From positions 124,001 through 188,000 of the forward strand of contig JAIXMG010000036.1 of the NCBI GenBank assembly GCA_025201345.1: DNA of 64,000 bases, given 5' to 3'. Below are positions 1 through 10,737 of this stretch, piece by piece (the stretch's first letter is position 1; the number at the start of each line of letters is the position of its first letter). Both the position numbers and the translations under genes were made by a program. Under the pieces are notes generated by a model. It was not told the origin of the DNA. It saw only the letters and a list, made by a program, of their open reading frames with translations, and made no database searches. The stretch is from Thamnidium elegans. Its lineage: Eukaryota; Mucoromycota; Mucoromycetes; Mucorales; Mucoraceae.

Positions 1-2519
1 TGTTAATTTAATAAGTGCATATTAAGTGCATATGATTACACATACCGCAAGGACTCATCGTGGGTCGGACGTATGGTGTGGGCGCCAACACGGATACATG
101 AGCAAAACTAATCAAAACATCCATATGCGCAATAACGAACCCCAACGATTCCAAGGTAGGACAATAAGTACCTATACTCCATTCACGGTTAAAATAAAAT
201 ATATATTTTTTTTAAAAAAAAACACTTACCAACAATACTAATAACTTCTTTTACTAATCCTCTTTGTTTATCTTCATAAGACCTGGAAAGCTCTTCATAT
301 CTTGTACTACAATCCTTAAGTCTACGAGTAGTAAAAATAGTGCCTGATTTTTGAGTATTTAATTCAATATATTCGGACTTATTACGGATTTTGGAAGCTT
401 CGGTACGGCCGATAATACGGAAACAATGACCGTATAAACTATGTTTTTCTAATCTTAATTTCTTCTCTTTTTCAAGTCCCAGCTGACCAGCTACCCTTTC
501 AAATTCTAAAGCCATTTGTCTTTCCACTCCCTTCATTTCAGTATAAATAACTTGATGATGATGATGTTAGATTTTTTTTTTTTTTTTTGGCGTCATAATA
601 ATTGTTTTAACTTACTTTGTAATTCTTCATTATATTCGGCTTTAATAATATATTCATGATTATCAGCAGCATCAAGATCGATTGTAGTAACTACCAATTC
701 TTCTAATTTAGTTAAATGAGAATAATGTTCTTCAAGTTTAGTTGTGTAAGTTGTTCGAACCAAGTCAACAATTTCAGGGTTAGATGAAACACAGTTTCTT
801 AAACACCCAATCAATGCAGGTAAACGAAGGATCACTTGATAAATACGTACAACATCTTGAAGTGAAGCGTTTCCTTTTAACACTTTTTTAGAGATACGAT
901 GTAAATCAGGTACATGGTGTAAATGAGCTTCTTGCATGTTTTGTCTTAAATCAGTATCTTCTACAAACGCCTGTACGATATCCTGACGTTTTGTGATTTC
1001 ATTTAAACTTAAAAGGGGTTGTTTAAGCCATTGTGCAAATAATCTACTTCCTTGTGCGGTACGGCACTTGTTGAGTAAACCAAATAAACTGCTGTTCTTG
1101 TTGGGTCCATCGTGTACGGTAGGTAATAAGTTCAAAGCGGCTAATGCGGGTCCATCCAACCTCATATATTGTGATAAGTCATGGTTGTTCAATGTAAACT
1201 TTCCAAAGTTTTCGTCATTTCCCATTAATTTTAAATAAGAAATAATACAGGCACAAGATGATAATGCACTCTTCATCTCATACTCGGCTAGATAACAAAC
1301 AAATAAAAAGTTTAATTTACAAGTTCTCTCTCCCTTTTTTTTTTAAAAAAAAAAAATTAACTTACGTAAAGCTTCTACATTGATGTCACCTTCCAAGAGT
1401 CTATTTAAATCTTGTGCAATATTATTTGTGTTAAATTCGTCTATCATTTTAGGCTCGGTTAGTATATATTAATTTTCTAATCTTTTTAAAAAAATATATG
1501 CTTCTTACTCTTTTTGGTTTCAGTTAATGCCACATTACAACGTGAAAGAATATCGTTAATCTTTTTTCTGTCAAAATCTTTTTCTGCTGCATTACTTGAT
1601 GGCAAAATACATTCTTTTACACCTAATTGAATGATCAAAGTCTATATAGTAACACTTATTAGCCCTTTTGCCTCTTGTTTCTTAGGAAAAAAAAACAGTA
1701 CTTACCTCCAAGTTGGAAAAAGATTCATTATCAATAAACTGACTGACACCCAACTGATTAATGGTAGTATCTGCAAAAGAAACACCCACAGTCTACATAT
1801 ATTTTAATTTTCTTCTCTTTTTTTTTTTTTTTTTTTTTTTACTGGCAAATTGTATATACCTTTTGATCCATCGATATGCCATAGTTGACAGCAATAACAA
1901 CAGGTGCAGAATCCATACGAGTACTGGAAAACAAAAACTCTTCGACTTGCTGCAAGTTACCAGGCGAAGCCTGACTAATCACTCGCCATTCTTGTTTAAA
2001 CTGTTTCCAAATCTCAATACGTAATTGCTTATTTAACAACGAGTCTCTTAAAAAGTTTTTGGCTACTTTGTCGGTAAGTTTTGTCGTAGCAAGTCCAGTC
2101 GTGATATCACCTATATGTACGTTATGTAAGCTTTTTTATTTTTATTTTTGAAGTGGTGATTGGGCTTACCAAACCAGTACTTGATAACTGTTGTTGTCTG
2201 ATATACCTTGTCAGCAGCATAAGTCGCATTGTCACCATGAAGGGTGTAGTATGTTCCTCCATTAGCTTCACGTTCGAATAATCGAATAGTGCCTTGTTCA
2301 TTCTTTTTTTTTTTTTGTTAGTTTTTTTTTTTTTTTTTTTTTTTTGACAGGCCTGAAAAAACTTACTATATCTAAACTGTTATAAAATTGTACAAACGTT
2401 TGTTGTTCAGAGTTCCCTATAAAAAAAAGCATAATTTTAGTTAAATACTTTATACTGTTGCTTTTTTTTTATTGTTGTATACCAATCTCAGGAATGTCTT
2501 CAGTTTCTGTAGTAGTCAT
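1..2519 (-). CDS. MSH2: DNA mismatch repair protein MSH2, 5' part (3' end outside window)
   Basis: MutS-homologue subunit of nuclear MutSalpha/MutSbeta, which recognises base mismatches and small loops. Ten exons can be joined in frame: 2519-2483, 2416-2367, about 2290-2170, about 2110-1862, about 1790-1708, about 1641-1509, 1440-1362, 1287-616, 550-230 and 171-46. The protein starts [13 protein letters not shown], then gives the MutS mismatch-binding, connector, lever and clamp regions ([49 protein letters not shown]), and ends in the window at [16 protein letters not shown], just before the ATPase domain. A donor at 45-44 shows that the gene continues leftwards, so the Walker A motif is not visible. 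All junctions keep frame, so the copy looks functional. Boundaries of exons 3-6 are approximate. Identification is certain from the family pattern. Confidence 0.95.
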
Positions 2520-2832
2520 AATTCTAATCGCGTATATATAAAAAAAAGAGTTTTGTGTTGTAGAACAGCGACTAAAAAAATAAACGCGGCTAAAAAAAAA
2601 AAAAAAGGGACATTATGACAGTCAGGTTTTTTGTGTGACTGGAACCTCCGAAAGAGGGTTCCGGATCAAGCGGGTGATGTGAATTAGTATTTATGCCGAC
2701 TGATAGTTTTAAAAGAGGGTAAAAAAAAATCCTGTTTATCAGTTTTTTTATAATCCTGATACCCCCAGATAAAATGAAAAAAAAAAAAAAAAAGTTGTCA
2801 AAGCTTTTTTTTTTTATTTGAAAACATGTATG
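2520..2832. other. Intergenic: MSH2 5' flank and 3' flank of C2H2 gene
   Basis: No coding signal. It holds several A or T runs and one ACGCGG at about 2584-2589, which resembles half of an MCB site, upstream of MSH2. A short inverted element with GGAACC and GGTTCC arms lies near 2641-2662. Nothing else is supported. Confidence 0.5.
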
Positions 2833-3273
2833 TTATGAAAATACTTCTTCAAAGATAGACTTCAATTCGTCAAGTTTAGTAGTAATTTCTTGAACATAAT
2901 CACTTTCATCCATTTCAACATCTTCTTCTTCATATTCTTCTTCTTTCATAATTCGAGTAGGGTTATGCTCTTCGCGTATATGTTCGTTCAATGCCTCTAG
3001 ATCGTCTGAAGGAGAATGATACCAGCATGAGGGACAGGCGTATTCTTCAATAGTCCATGGCCCATTAGGATCTCTAACGTACGAAAAATTACTGTTTTCA
3101 GGTCTGCGGCCTGCAGGACGAAAAGGGATTAAATATCTGTGTATAGCTTCTACGTGGTTGATACATGTCTTGGAACTACTAAGGATAATACCACAGATAA
3201 AACAAGCGTACTCCAAGTGTACCGAGATTTTGTCAAGTTTGTTTTTAGGGTTCTTGTCAGGAGGATTTATCAT
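2833..3273 (-). CDS. Small C2H2-type zinc finger protein, function unknown
   Basis: A single-exon 146-residue protein starting at a true ATG. Two potential zinc-binding modules are visible: C24-x2-C27 with H40 and H45 (CFICG...HVEAIH), and C80-x2-C83 with H98 and H103 (CPSCWYH...HIREEH). Spacing to the first histidine is close to C2H2 in the first and longer in the second. The C-terminal third is strongly acidic (residues about 112-128, EEEYEEEDVEMDES) and then helical. I do not recognise an orthologue. It could be a nucleic-acid-binding or protein-interaction factor. Two well-formed Cys/His sets in one uninterrupted frame make it a credible gene. Confidence 0.7.
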   Translation of the reverse strand: MINPPDKNPKNKLDKISVHLEYACFICGIILSSSKTCINHVEAIHRYLIPFRPAGRRPENSNFSYVRDPNGPWTIEEYACPSCWYHSPSDDLEALNEHIREEHNPTRIMKEEEYEEEDVEMDESDYVQEITTKLDELKSIFEEVFS

Positions 3274-3658
3274 GCTTTTTCTTTTCTTTTTTTTTAAAAA
3301 ATAAGAAGCAAAGAAAGAAACAGTAATAAAAAAAAAATTAATTTTTATACGCTATCATCATCTCAGCTTATTTGCCCTTTATATATCTCGTACTGTTTTA
3401 CAACTTCAACAATTATGAATTTTATCTTATTTTATACGCGAATAACTGATTTATTTCACACAAAAACAGTTTATATTTTCTCTTCTCTCGTTGTGACAAC
3501 ATATATAAAACCCTATTGAAGTAACTACTTGATTTGTCCGACTCTCGTAATAAAAAAAAAGTTATGTTTATTATAGAAATACATGAAAGTTGGATATATA
3601 AATTGACGAGAAAGATATCGATAAAATAATACAAAAAAAAGGGGGGGGGGAGGGTCAT
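3274..3658. other. Intergenic between C2H2 gene and reductase 3' end
   Basis: AT-rich, with an A run near 3320 and a G-run at 3641-3655. An open frame at 3422-3658 has no recognisable composition or splice context and is treated as chance. No RNA gene or repeat seen. Confidence 0.4.
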
Positions 3659-5420
3659 TTAGTAACTGAAATCTTCACAATGAAGATTAACAGTGGTTGA
3701 CTTCTTGATAGATAAAGAAGCCACAGCATTTTTAAAGCTTGCGTTAAATCCAGTTGGACCACATACTACAGAAAAAAATATATAAGTATGTACTCGATTT
3801 TTAATTTTTTTTTTTTTTTTTTTTTTTTTACATACCATAGGCACGAATATCGGTTTGAAGAGACAAAATAGACTTTGCATCAAGACGTTGCCCTTGTGTA
3901 ACTTCTACAGTTTTCTTTTGAAGATACTGATTATTTTTCTTTGTATCAACAAAACCTTGTTCATCTATACACTCATTAATATCGCTACTAGAATGAGCAG
4001 TAGACGCATTCTCTAAATTATGTCTTGTAGAAACATCACCAGCATCTTTCGAGGTAACATGAAGTTTAATATGTAAATTAGGAAACCTAACGTGGCTTTC
4101 AAACAAATGATTTAAATGTTCTAATTCGTCACGAAACCATTCTAGTTCATTTAATCGGTGCACAGACCAATAAAAGTAAACATCTTTTGTCTTCCAATGA
4201 TTTAATGTATCCTTTTCTTCACAGTTATCATCAAATGTAACAAGTGTATCGCTCAGCTCTCGTAAAAGTCTGATACCAAATGTGATACCGGCACCACCGT
4301 TAGCAATAACAACAGAGGTAGAGTTGGTTAGAATGTTCATAGCCTTGATATTGGTACTGCCGAATGGACCGCTCACAAAGACAGGTAATCCCTTGGAGGC
4401 ATCAATGTTGTTATAAAGCGCGCGTGTAAAGTTACCTCTGGCAACCACGCATACTTCAATTGAATTTTGGTACTTTGCATTTTGTTGCTGGACGCTGGTG
4501 ATTGTAAAAGGATGCCATTGAAAAACAGAGATAGCAGGTATACATAAATTAATATGTTGCCCAATAGTATGTGTCTTCATAGGACTGGAAAGGCGAATTG
4601 AAATCTTGGTACATCCTTCAGGCAAGATATCAAAGTAAGCCTGTGCCATGTACGTCTTGACAAACCAAACGGCTACTAAATTTAAAGCATAACAGATCAA
4701 TCCTGCGATAAAGTATCGCATCGCGTAAGGTGTATGCATAGCAATCACACCAATAAAAACAATACCAAGTAAATGGGTTCCTAAAAACAATTCGTAGCAG
4801 TATTTACGAACAGGCAAGAAACTACCAAGAATAACTACACAGAGTATGCCGTAACCTGCAAGTCCGTACTGTACTTTGGTTACTTGTAACTGCGATCGCA
4901 TAAATGACGGAAATTTAGCCCAGGCTTGGAGCATGAACGCCATATGTACTGTAGCGCACACAATAAGTGCTAAGCCCAACATACGATGTACGAAGTTCAT
5001 TCGTACGGGTGAAATGCCGGTCAAGAAGGAAACAGCAGAGTTTTTACCGGTCGAGGATAATAAAAAGGGAACAATAGCTAAACATAAAAAGCCGGCACGG
5101 TTGGAGTTGAGTTTCAGATCGACGTTGAGTAACAGTAATGGTAAAATGGCAGAGATAAGTGCACAGACGAGAAGAAATGCACCGACAGGTGGACATACGC
5201 CAAATGGGCTGTACGAAAATTTATTGACAACTAAAGTCTCGAGTTTCTTGTATGTTGATGATACGCGAGAAATGAATCCCAATGATGTTTTTTGGTGGAC
5301 GAGTAAGTAACGTAGTGTAAGGAAACAAATGATGGATGCTATAATTGTAGCGAGCTTATTGGCATAAGGTTCATTTATGTTGGCTGGAGTAGCCTTCGTG
5401 CTCATATCCATTCCCTCCAT
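3659..5420 (-). CDS. Ferric/cupric reductase transmembrane component (FRE family)
   Basis: Plasma-membrane flavocytochrome that passes electrons from cytosolic NADPH through FAD and two haems to extracellular Fe(III) or Cu(II). Two exons, 5420-3836 and 3765-3659, joined at G|TA, give 563 residues. Haem ligands fit the family: H145 and H159 in one helix, H216 and H229 in the next. The FAD motif HPFTITS lies at about 303-309, a Gly-rich NADPH-binding segment (ANGGAGITFG) at about 373-382, and the terminal CGP motif is supplied by exon 2. The ATG at 5420 is preferred over one 45 bp upstream because it leads directly into MEGMDMS and the first membrane helix; either could be used. It is divergently transcribed from the copper-binding surface protein gene at 5677, which makes a role in copper reduction plausible. 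Substrate metal cannot be read from sequence. Confidence 0.9.
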
Positions 5421-5676
5421 GATAATATAATAAAAAAGATAGGGAGGGGAAAGAAGATATCCCACACTTTATAAAGCACCTTTTTTTATTATGTACTCAA
5501 AATAGACGGGGTTTTTTTTTCTTGTACGGACTGCTTTTGTTATAAGTCGATCCAATCACTCTATTTAATATAGCGAAAATCTCGCATATCAAGATCGTGA
5601 TACGACATTCATCAAAGTTTTTTTTTTTTTTTTTTTTTTTTTTTTCCTTCCTCCCCTTCTATTCTTGAAAAAAAAT
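5421..5676. promoter_or_regulatory. Shared divergent promoter of reductase and X325/BIM1-like gene
   Basis: The only sequence between two oppositely oriented start codons, so both upstream controls must lie here or inside the genes. It contains GATA-like sites (near 5440 and 5456) and a long T run ending near 5645. I did not find a clear copy of the yeast Mac1 site TTTGCTC. Co-regulation is an inference from the arrangement. Confidence 0.5.
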
Positions 5677-6397
5677 ATGCTCCGTCCTACCCTTTTTCTG
5701 CTTCTTGCTGGTGTCTTACAAATTGTATCGGCTCATTTTGAGTTAAAGTATCCTACTACCCGTGGTTTTGATGAAACAAAGGAACCTACTTTCCCCTGGT
5801 AAGGAGCCTCTTTATCGCGTAAATATAACATAAAACTAATGTCTTTTTTTTTAGTGGTGGATTTGATACTGTCCAAAATCGTACTCAAGTTCCACTCAAG
5901 GACGCCTTTGTCGAGATTAATTCTGGACATACCTCTTACAGTTACGTTGTAAATGTTCTTGCTAAAAATGACCCTACCACTGCAGATTTCTCTACTGCTG
6001 TTGTTGCAGTTTCTTCAGGTACGCGTAACTACCCTCAAGCCGCTTGTTTATCTTTAAACTTGAGTAACGGTACTGGTATTACTAACGGTTCAAATGCTAC
6101 TATCCAAGTTATCTTCAATGGTGGTGATGGTTTATTGTACCAGGTAATTTAATTTATGGTGGTTGAATTCTTTAAAAAAAAAACTGATAAATTTTTTTTT
6201 AGTGCACTGATGTTACGTTCGTCGACTCGGCTCCTAATTTCGATCAAAGCATGTGCGTAAATGCTGACGGCTCTTCTACTGCTACTTCTTCTGGATCTGC
6301 TCCTGCAGCTAACAATACTCAAAGTAAAGCATCTTCTGTAACTGTTTCTAGCGGCTTTTTGTTGTTTGTTATTGCTTGTATTTATATTACCGTATAA
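5677..6397 (+). CDS. X325/BIM1-like GPI-anchored copper-binding protein
   Basis: Three exons (5677-5798, 5855-6143, 6203-6397) give 201 residues. A signal peptide (MLRPTLFLLLAGVLQIVSA) would be cleaved to leave His20 at the mature N-terminus, followed by HFELKYPTTRGFDE and a CGGF motif formed across intron 1. An N-terminal His after signal cleavage with this YP-x-x-RG-x-D/E pattern is the signature of the X325 (LPMO-like fold) family that includes Cryptococcus BIM1, a copper-acquisition factor at the cell surface. The middle has several N-glycosylation sequons; the C-terminus is Ser/Thr-rich, then hydrophobic (SGFLLFVIACIYITV), as expected for GPI attachment. Both introns carry good GTAA donors and TAG acceptors. 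Family knowledge says these proteins bind copper and have not shown polysaccharide oxidation. Partnership with the adjacent reductase is inferred. Confidence 0.88.
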
Positions 6398-7480
6398 ATA
6401 AATAAACGCTCTTCTTTTAAAATTATGCGTATCATTTTTTATTTTACACAGAAAAAAAGTGCACATGAAACTTGTTTCAATTTTAACTGATATATTTCAT
6501 ATTTATAACTTGTCATCATCATACGCGTTTTTTGCTTACTATCAGATGCGCGCTATTATTAATTAAGTTGGGCCTATTCCTGATTAATGGAGGAGTATTT
6601 TTTTTTTCCAAAAAGAGAGGGGTAGTATTTTTTTTTGCCATGAAGTGACTATCTACAAAGATGTAAGAATAGATATTTCACCCTCTGATAAATGTCGTTG
6701 AATAGCTAAGTGTATTTCAGCAGCCACTAGACTTTTCAGAGCTATAAAAAAAATAAAAAACTGAGGACTTGGGAACCTCTTCCCCTAAAAAAATTTGCAT
6801 GCAAAAAAAGGGAAAGTAGTGCAAATTAGGCATACTTTTCCCTTTTTTTTTTTTTCCTCTCTTCAGCTTTATCCGCCTACTTCTATTTCTTGATTCGTCT
6901 TTCGGTAGCATCAATACAATTTATATTTAGGTATAATAAGAGGCGATACTACTAGAGTAAGTATATATAAAAAGGAACAAGTGAAAGTGTTGGCAGTTAA
7001 ATAAAAAATAAAAAATAAAAAAAATTATGCAGATTTGTTTATTTGATATTTACACTTCTGGCTACCGATTTCCGATCATTTGTGTATAAACAAAAACGAC
7101 TTCGAAGGAAAGCTTGCTTTTTTTAGATACTTTTTTTTTTCTCACACAACTATTATCTACATCCCAAGTAATACTTTTCGCTTTTTTTTTAAGGAAGAAT
7201 ATTCAAAAATATAATCTGTATCTATACCAATTTAATCATACCAATTTTCCCTAGCGATAAATTGACGTATCTTTTTATTTTATGAAAAAAAAAAAAAAAA
7301 AAAAAAAAAAGAGTCTTTTGTTTACATGAACATTTATGGAAGTAACTAATTAATTAATCACATGAAAAAAAAGATAAAAAAAAAAGAACGTACTGGAACA
7401 CGTACTTTTCTATATAAAGAGGTTTTTTTTCAGTCTTTTTTCGCTCCTTATTCTCAAAAAAAAAAAAAAGAATATTCTAC
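6398..7480. other. Intergenic, AT-rich, no gene seen
   Basis: Follows the BIM1-like gene. It contains an ACGCGT hexamer at 6523-6528, many homopolymer runs (A run at 7285-7310) and no frame with coding character on either strand. Confidence 0.4.
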
Positions 7481-7661
7481 CACTGCTTCAAAATAATCTG
7501 GTTGATCTATATGGTTGGTCCTCTTCTTTTCTATAAGGCCTTGGCTTACTCTGCTTATATCCTCTCTTGAGAAATACATGGACTTTTAGGTATGCTACTT
7601 TTCTTTTTTCTTTTTTTTAAAAAAAAAAAATCCCCCCTCTAATAATTTCCTAGTTATTAAA

Positions 7662-7712
<51 letters not shown>

Positions 7713-8680
7713 ACCTTGTGGCGTACGGTCTCTCTTGTTCTATACCTATGGCGTTTTCGAGTAAAAGATGTTGGCTCTGCCGTTTTGATGATGATGTCTG
7801 AAAGCACTCTGGCAACTAGGATGGTCATCACCGGTCCAGTCCTTTTTTTTTTAAAAAAAAAAGGTTGGATTATAAGCGTACTTGGTCCTCGACTAGCTTG
7901 ATTTTCAAGGGAAGGGTATTCTCCTCTGTATTTAGCCTATCTTTGGGACTGTCTGGAAAAAAAACTAGCCTGCTATCAAGCACCTTCAATAATAATCTTA
8001 TACTTCATACTCAACACAAAAAATAAATTTTTTTTCCTCTTTTAATAAATTTAAACCGTACAAAGTACCTGCTATTTTTTTCTTATAATAATAAAAAATA
8101 TTCCTCTTATTGTAACCAGATGACTGTTCTTGAACTTCATCATATTCTGAACCTACTGCTTCAAAGCCGAATAAGCTCAAGTTTGATGAAACCTCGAAGG
8201 ATGTAACTATTGTTCTTAAAGTAAATGCTTCGGCTAAATACTCTGGCATTATCTGTAAAAAACAAGTTTTTTTTTAATTACATATGAGTACGTGAGAAAG
8301 TAAATTGTAACATAAATATATTATGATTAAATAGATCCCTTTTTATCATGATTAAATTAGCTTATTTATTCCATCCTTTTCTTTTCTTTTTTTTTTTAAC
8401 AATGAATTCATATACAAGCAAGTACCTTTTATATAATAAAATGTCTAAATATTTCCTTATAATATGGTGGTGTCGATGTAGGAATTTTGCTAAGTTGGCA
8501 CTTGTAGTGTAAAGTAAAAACCCCTCAGTAGACTTATCAATAATATTATATGCAGCTTGAATTATTCTAGCCTCGAATGTTTCAGTATCTTGCAACTTTT
8601 TGACGTTTGGTCCGGACTTTTTAACTAGAGCCCAGGGTTGCTCATAAATCAGTACGAATAGAGTGCATATCTAATGATAA
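7481..8680 (-). pseudogene. Probable degraded multi-exon coding relic, family not recognised
   Basis: On the minus strand, several short open stretches with protein-like composition follow one another: around 8680-8510 (containing EQPWALVKKSGPNVKKLQD), 8249-8090 (MPEYLAEAFTLRTIVTSFEV), about 7970-7880 (LVFFPDSPKDRLNTEE), 7845-7710 (VARVLSDIIIKTAEPTSFTR) and about 7585-7480 (SREDISRVSQGLIEKKRTNH). Some junctions have splice-like signals, but not all can be joined in one frame and long A/T runs interrupt them. A dispersed repeat (8291-8513) sits inside. I read this as a decayed gene or transposon body; a diverged functional gene with unusual introns cannot be excluded. Confidence 0.35.
8291..8513. 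repeat. Dispersed repeat, copy 1
   Basis: Aligns in the same orientation with 55393-55646. Shared blocks include TTTTTATCATG, ATGATTAAA, TTTTTTTTTAACAATGAATTCAT, AAATGTCTAAATATTT and ATATGGTGGTGT. The second copy has an extra internal segment near 55450-55470. Too diverged for recent duplication; a non-autonomous element or transposon end is the likely origin. Confidence 0.7.
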
Positions 8681-8794
8681 GATAAAACCCTTTGATATCC
8701 TCGTACTTGCTCATAATATTCAGCGTATCATTAATAAACTTTAGGTAATTTTTTTATTTTATAAGAATCTGCGAATTTAAGTTCGAATTTTAAG

Positions 8795-9332
8795 CTAATT
8801 TTTTTCATTGGACGGTGGACGGTAATAACCGTCATAACCATCATAACCATCATAAGAACCAGAACCACCACCACCAGCAGAACCAGAAGCAGCAGTAGAA
8901 TCACCATCACCTTAACCATTGCCGTAAATAGCACCGTAAAGGCCGCCGGAACCACCACCACCACCAGCACCAGCAGCAGCAGCAGCAGCAGCATTAATAT
9001 AACCACTACCATAACCAGAACCAGAACCAACATAAACAGAAGAAGAAGAAGCAGCAGCAGCAACAGCAGCAACAGCAGCATTAAGGTCAACATCTCTAAC
9101 ACGAGAAACAGAGCCTAAAGTAATTCCGGAGCGAGCAACAAAAGAATTATCTGGACGTTGTCTACTTTTAGAAAATCTCTTTTTTATTCCTCTCTTTTTG
9201 TACAAGCTACGGAAAGTACCTTGATTCTCGATACCTCGATGTGTGCCAGCTACTAAACTTCCTTTATAGAAAGGCTTTGCTGAAGTGAAAGTGACTAGGA
9301 TACCAACAAACGTTATAGATAATAGTGTATAG

Positions 9333-9340
<8 letters not shown>
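8795..9340 (-). CDS. Secreted Gly/Ala-rich protein, interrupted by an in-frame TAA at 8912-8914
   Basis: The ATG at 9340 starts a signal peptide (MHIYTLLSITFVGILVTFTSA), then a basic segment (KKRGIKKRFSKSRQR, with possible dibasic processing sites), then low-complexity Ala, Gly, Ser and Tyr repeats. The first stop gives 142 residues (8912-9340). The same frame continues past this TAA for 38 codons with identical Gly/Ser/Tyr composition (tandem YDG units) and ends at a TAG at 8795-8797. The composition break expected at a true terminus is absent, so the stop is either a recent nonsense change, a site of readthrough, or a sequencing error. Silk-like wall or adhesive function is conceivable but unproven. 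Other frames across the repeats give leucine-rich shadows that are not genes. Confidence 0.55.
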
Positions 9341-9372
<32 letters not shown>

Positions 9373-10097
9373 AAAGGGTATTGAAACGGAGTGTTTTGTA
9401 GTACGTATTATATATGAATATTTAGTAAAAAAAAAATTAAAGATACGAAAATTTACAGCATGCTAAATGATTAGGGACTGGACATATCAAGACATAAAGT
9501 AGTAGACCCTGTATCTTGCTAAATAAATTTCTAGCATATCATAGCTGGTTCACTGTATAATTCTAAATTAAAAAATCGGTATGTTTTTATAAGCAAAGAA
9601 ATTAGAGTATATTTATAAGAGAGATAACTACAAGAGAAGCACCATTTTATTATAAACTTAAACGAGTAAAAAAAAAACGCACTTATAATGTCATATATGC
9701 TTTCTTTTTATAGTCATGTATCCGTTATAGCTCCTTTTATGCAAAGATAAAATAGCTAACGACCTGATCGGCTATCGCACAAGGTTCTGGTTTTAACTTG
9801 TGAAGTATAATATATTTTTTATTTTATTTTTGGCAAGCTGCATTTACTAGAACGATATGTAGCCCCTAATAGGAATTTTAATGCATAAGTATAGCGCACT
9901 TGGTTATTATATACATGATAAAATCAAGTTACTTTTCAACATGACCTTGTCTTTAAAGAAAAAAGGGAGCTGGTTTGTGTTTTATCAGCCGTCACTTTAA
10001 GACTCGCTTTTTTTTTGCTGCGCAAATAAAAATTCTCATGGCTTAAAGGGGAACGTCAATCCAGTTTTGACTCTTCTCCTTTTTTATTTTTATTTTT
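9341..10097. other. Intergenic between Gly-rich ORF and MGMT gene
   Basis: Begins with a T-run/A-run junction directly upstream of the minus-strand ATG. The remainder is AT-rich without coding frames. It must hold the promoters of two divergent genes; no named element is supported. Confidence 0.4.
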
Positions 10098-10713
10098 ATG
10101 CCTCACTTACGTTCAAACAGTTCTCTCCGTAGAGCTGCTCAAGTTATTCCTGATCCTTTACCTTACAAAATAAAATCTACTAAGGTTGTTCAAACTTTTA
10201 AATCAAAAGATAGCGACGTAACAAGTAATTATCTCTCTTTTTTTTATATCTGTAACTTTTAACTCGATTTAAACATTCTTTTTGTTGTTGTTGCTGTTAG
10301 CTGTTATTAAATATCCTACCACTTTACTTGAAAGAAATGAATACGTCAACTTCAAGACAGGGAAAAAAGTAACTCCTTTTCAATACAGAGTATATGATGC
10401 TGTTCGTCAAATCCCAACAGGTCACGTTACTTCATACAAAATCTTGAGCGACGCACTTAAATCTGCTCCTCGCGCAGTTGGTCAGGCCTTAAAATTAAAC
10501 CCCTTCTGCCCTTTACCTGTTGCATGTCATCGTATCATCGCCTCTGATAAAACTATTGGTGGTTTCTCTGGTGGTTCGGGTGATTCTCAACTCACAGCCA
10601 ACAAGAAATCTAAACTTGAAGCGGAAGGATGTGAATTTAAGCATGATTATATCTTTAAATCTAACGCAGATGGTAGTACTGATTTTTTTTCGGATTTTAA
10701 AATAGTTCAATAA
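10098..10713 (+). CDS. Methylated-DNA-protein-cysteine methyltransferase (MGMT/Ogt type)
   Basis: Suicide DNA-repair enzyme that transfers O6-alkyl groups from guanine to its own cysteine. Exons 10098-10224 and 10301-10713 join at A|CT to give 179 residues. The DNA-binding helix region (TPFQYRVYDAVRQIPTGHVT, about 67-86) is followed by the helix-turn-helix SAPRAVGQALKLNPF with the arginine finger equivalent, and the active-site motif PVACHRII with Cys118. The family usually has PCHR; Ala in place of Pro before Cys is slightly unusual, but the nucleophile, His and Arg are present, so it is not an ATL (alkyltransferase-like) protein, where Cys is replaced by Trp. It ends 24 bp from the tail of the first F-box gene on the other strand. 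Confidence 0.92.
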
Positions 10714-10737
10714 AAACTTTTTGATCCAACCCAAGTT

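Noticed and set aside
8731..9102. Long minus-strand frame rich in Leu and Val
   Set aside because: It is another frame of the Gly/Ala-coding trinucleotide repeats of the secreted ORF; homopolymeric composition and lack of any domain show a shadow.
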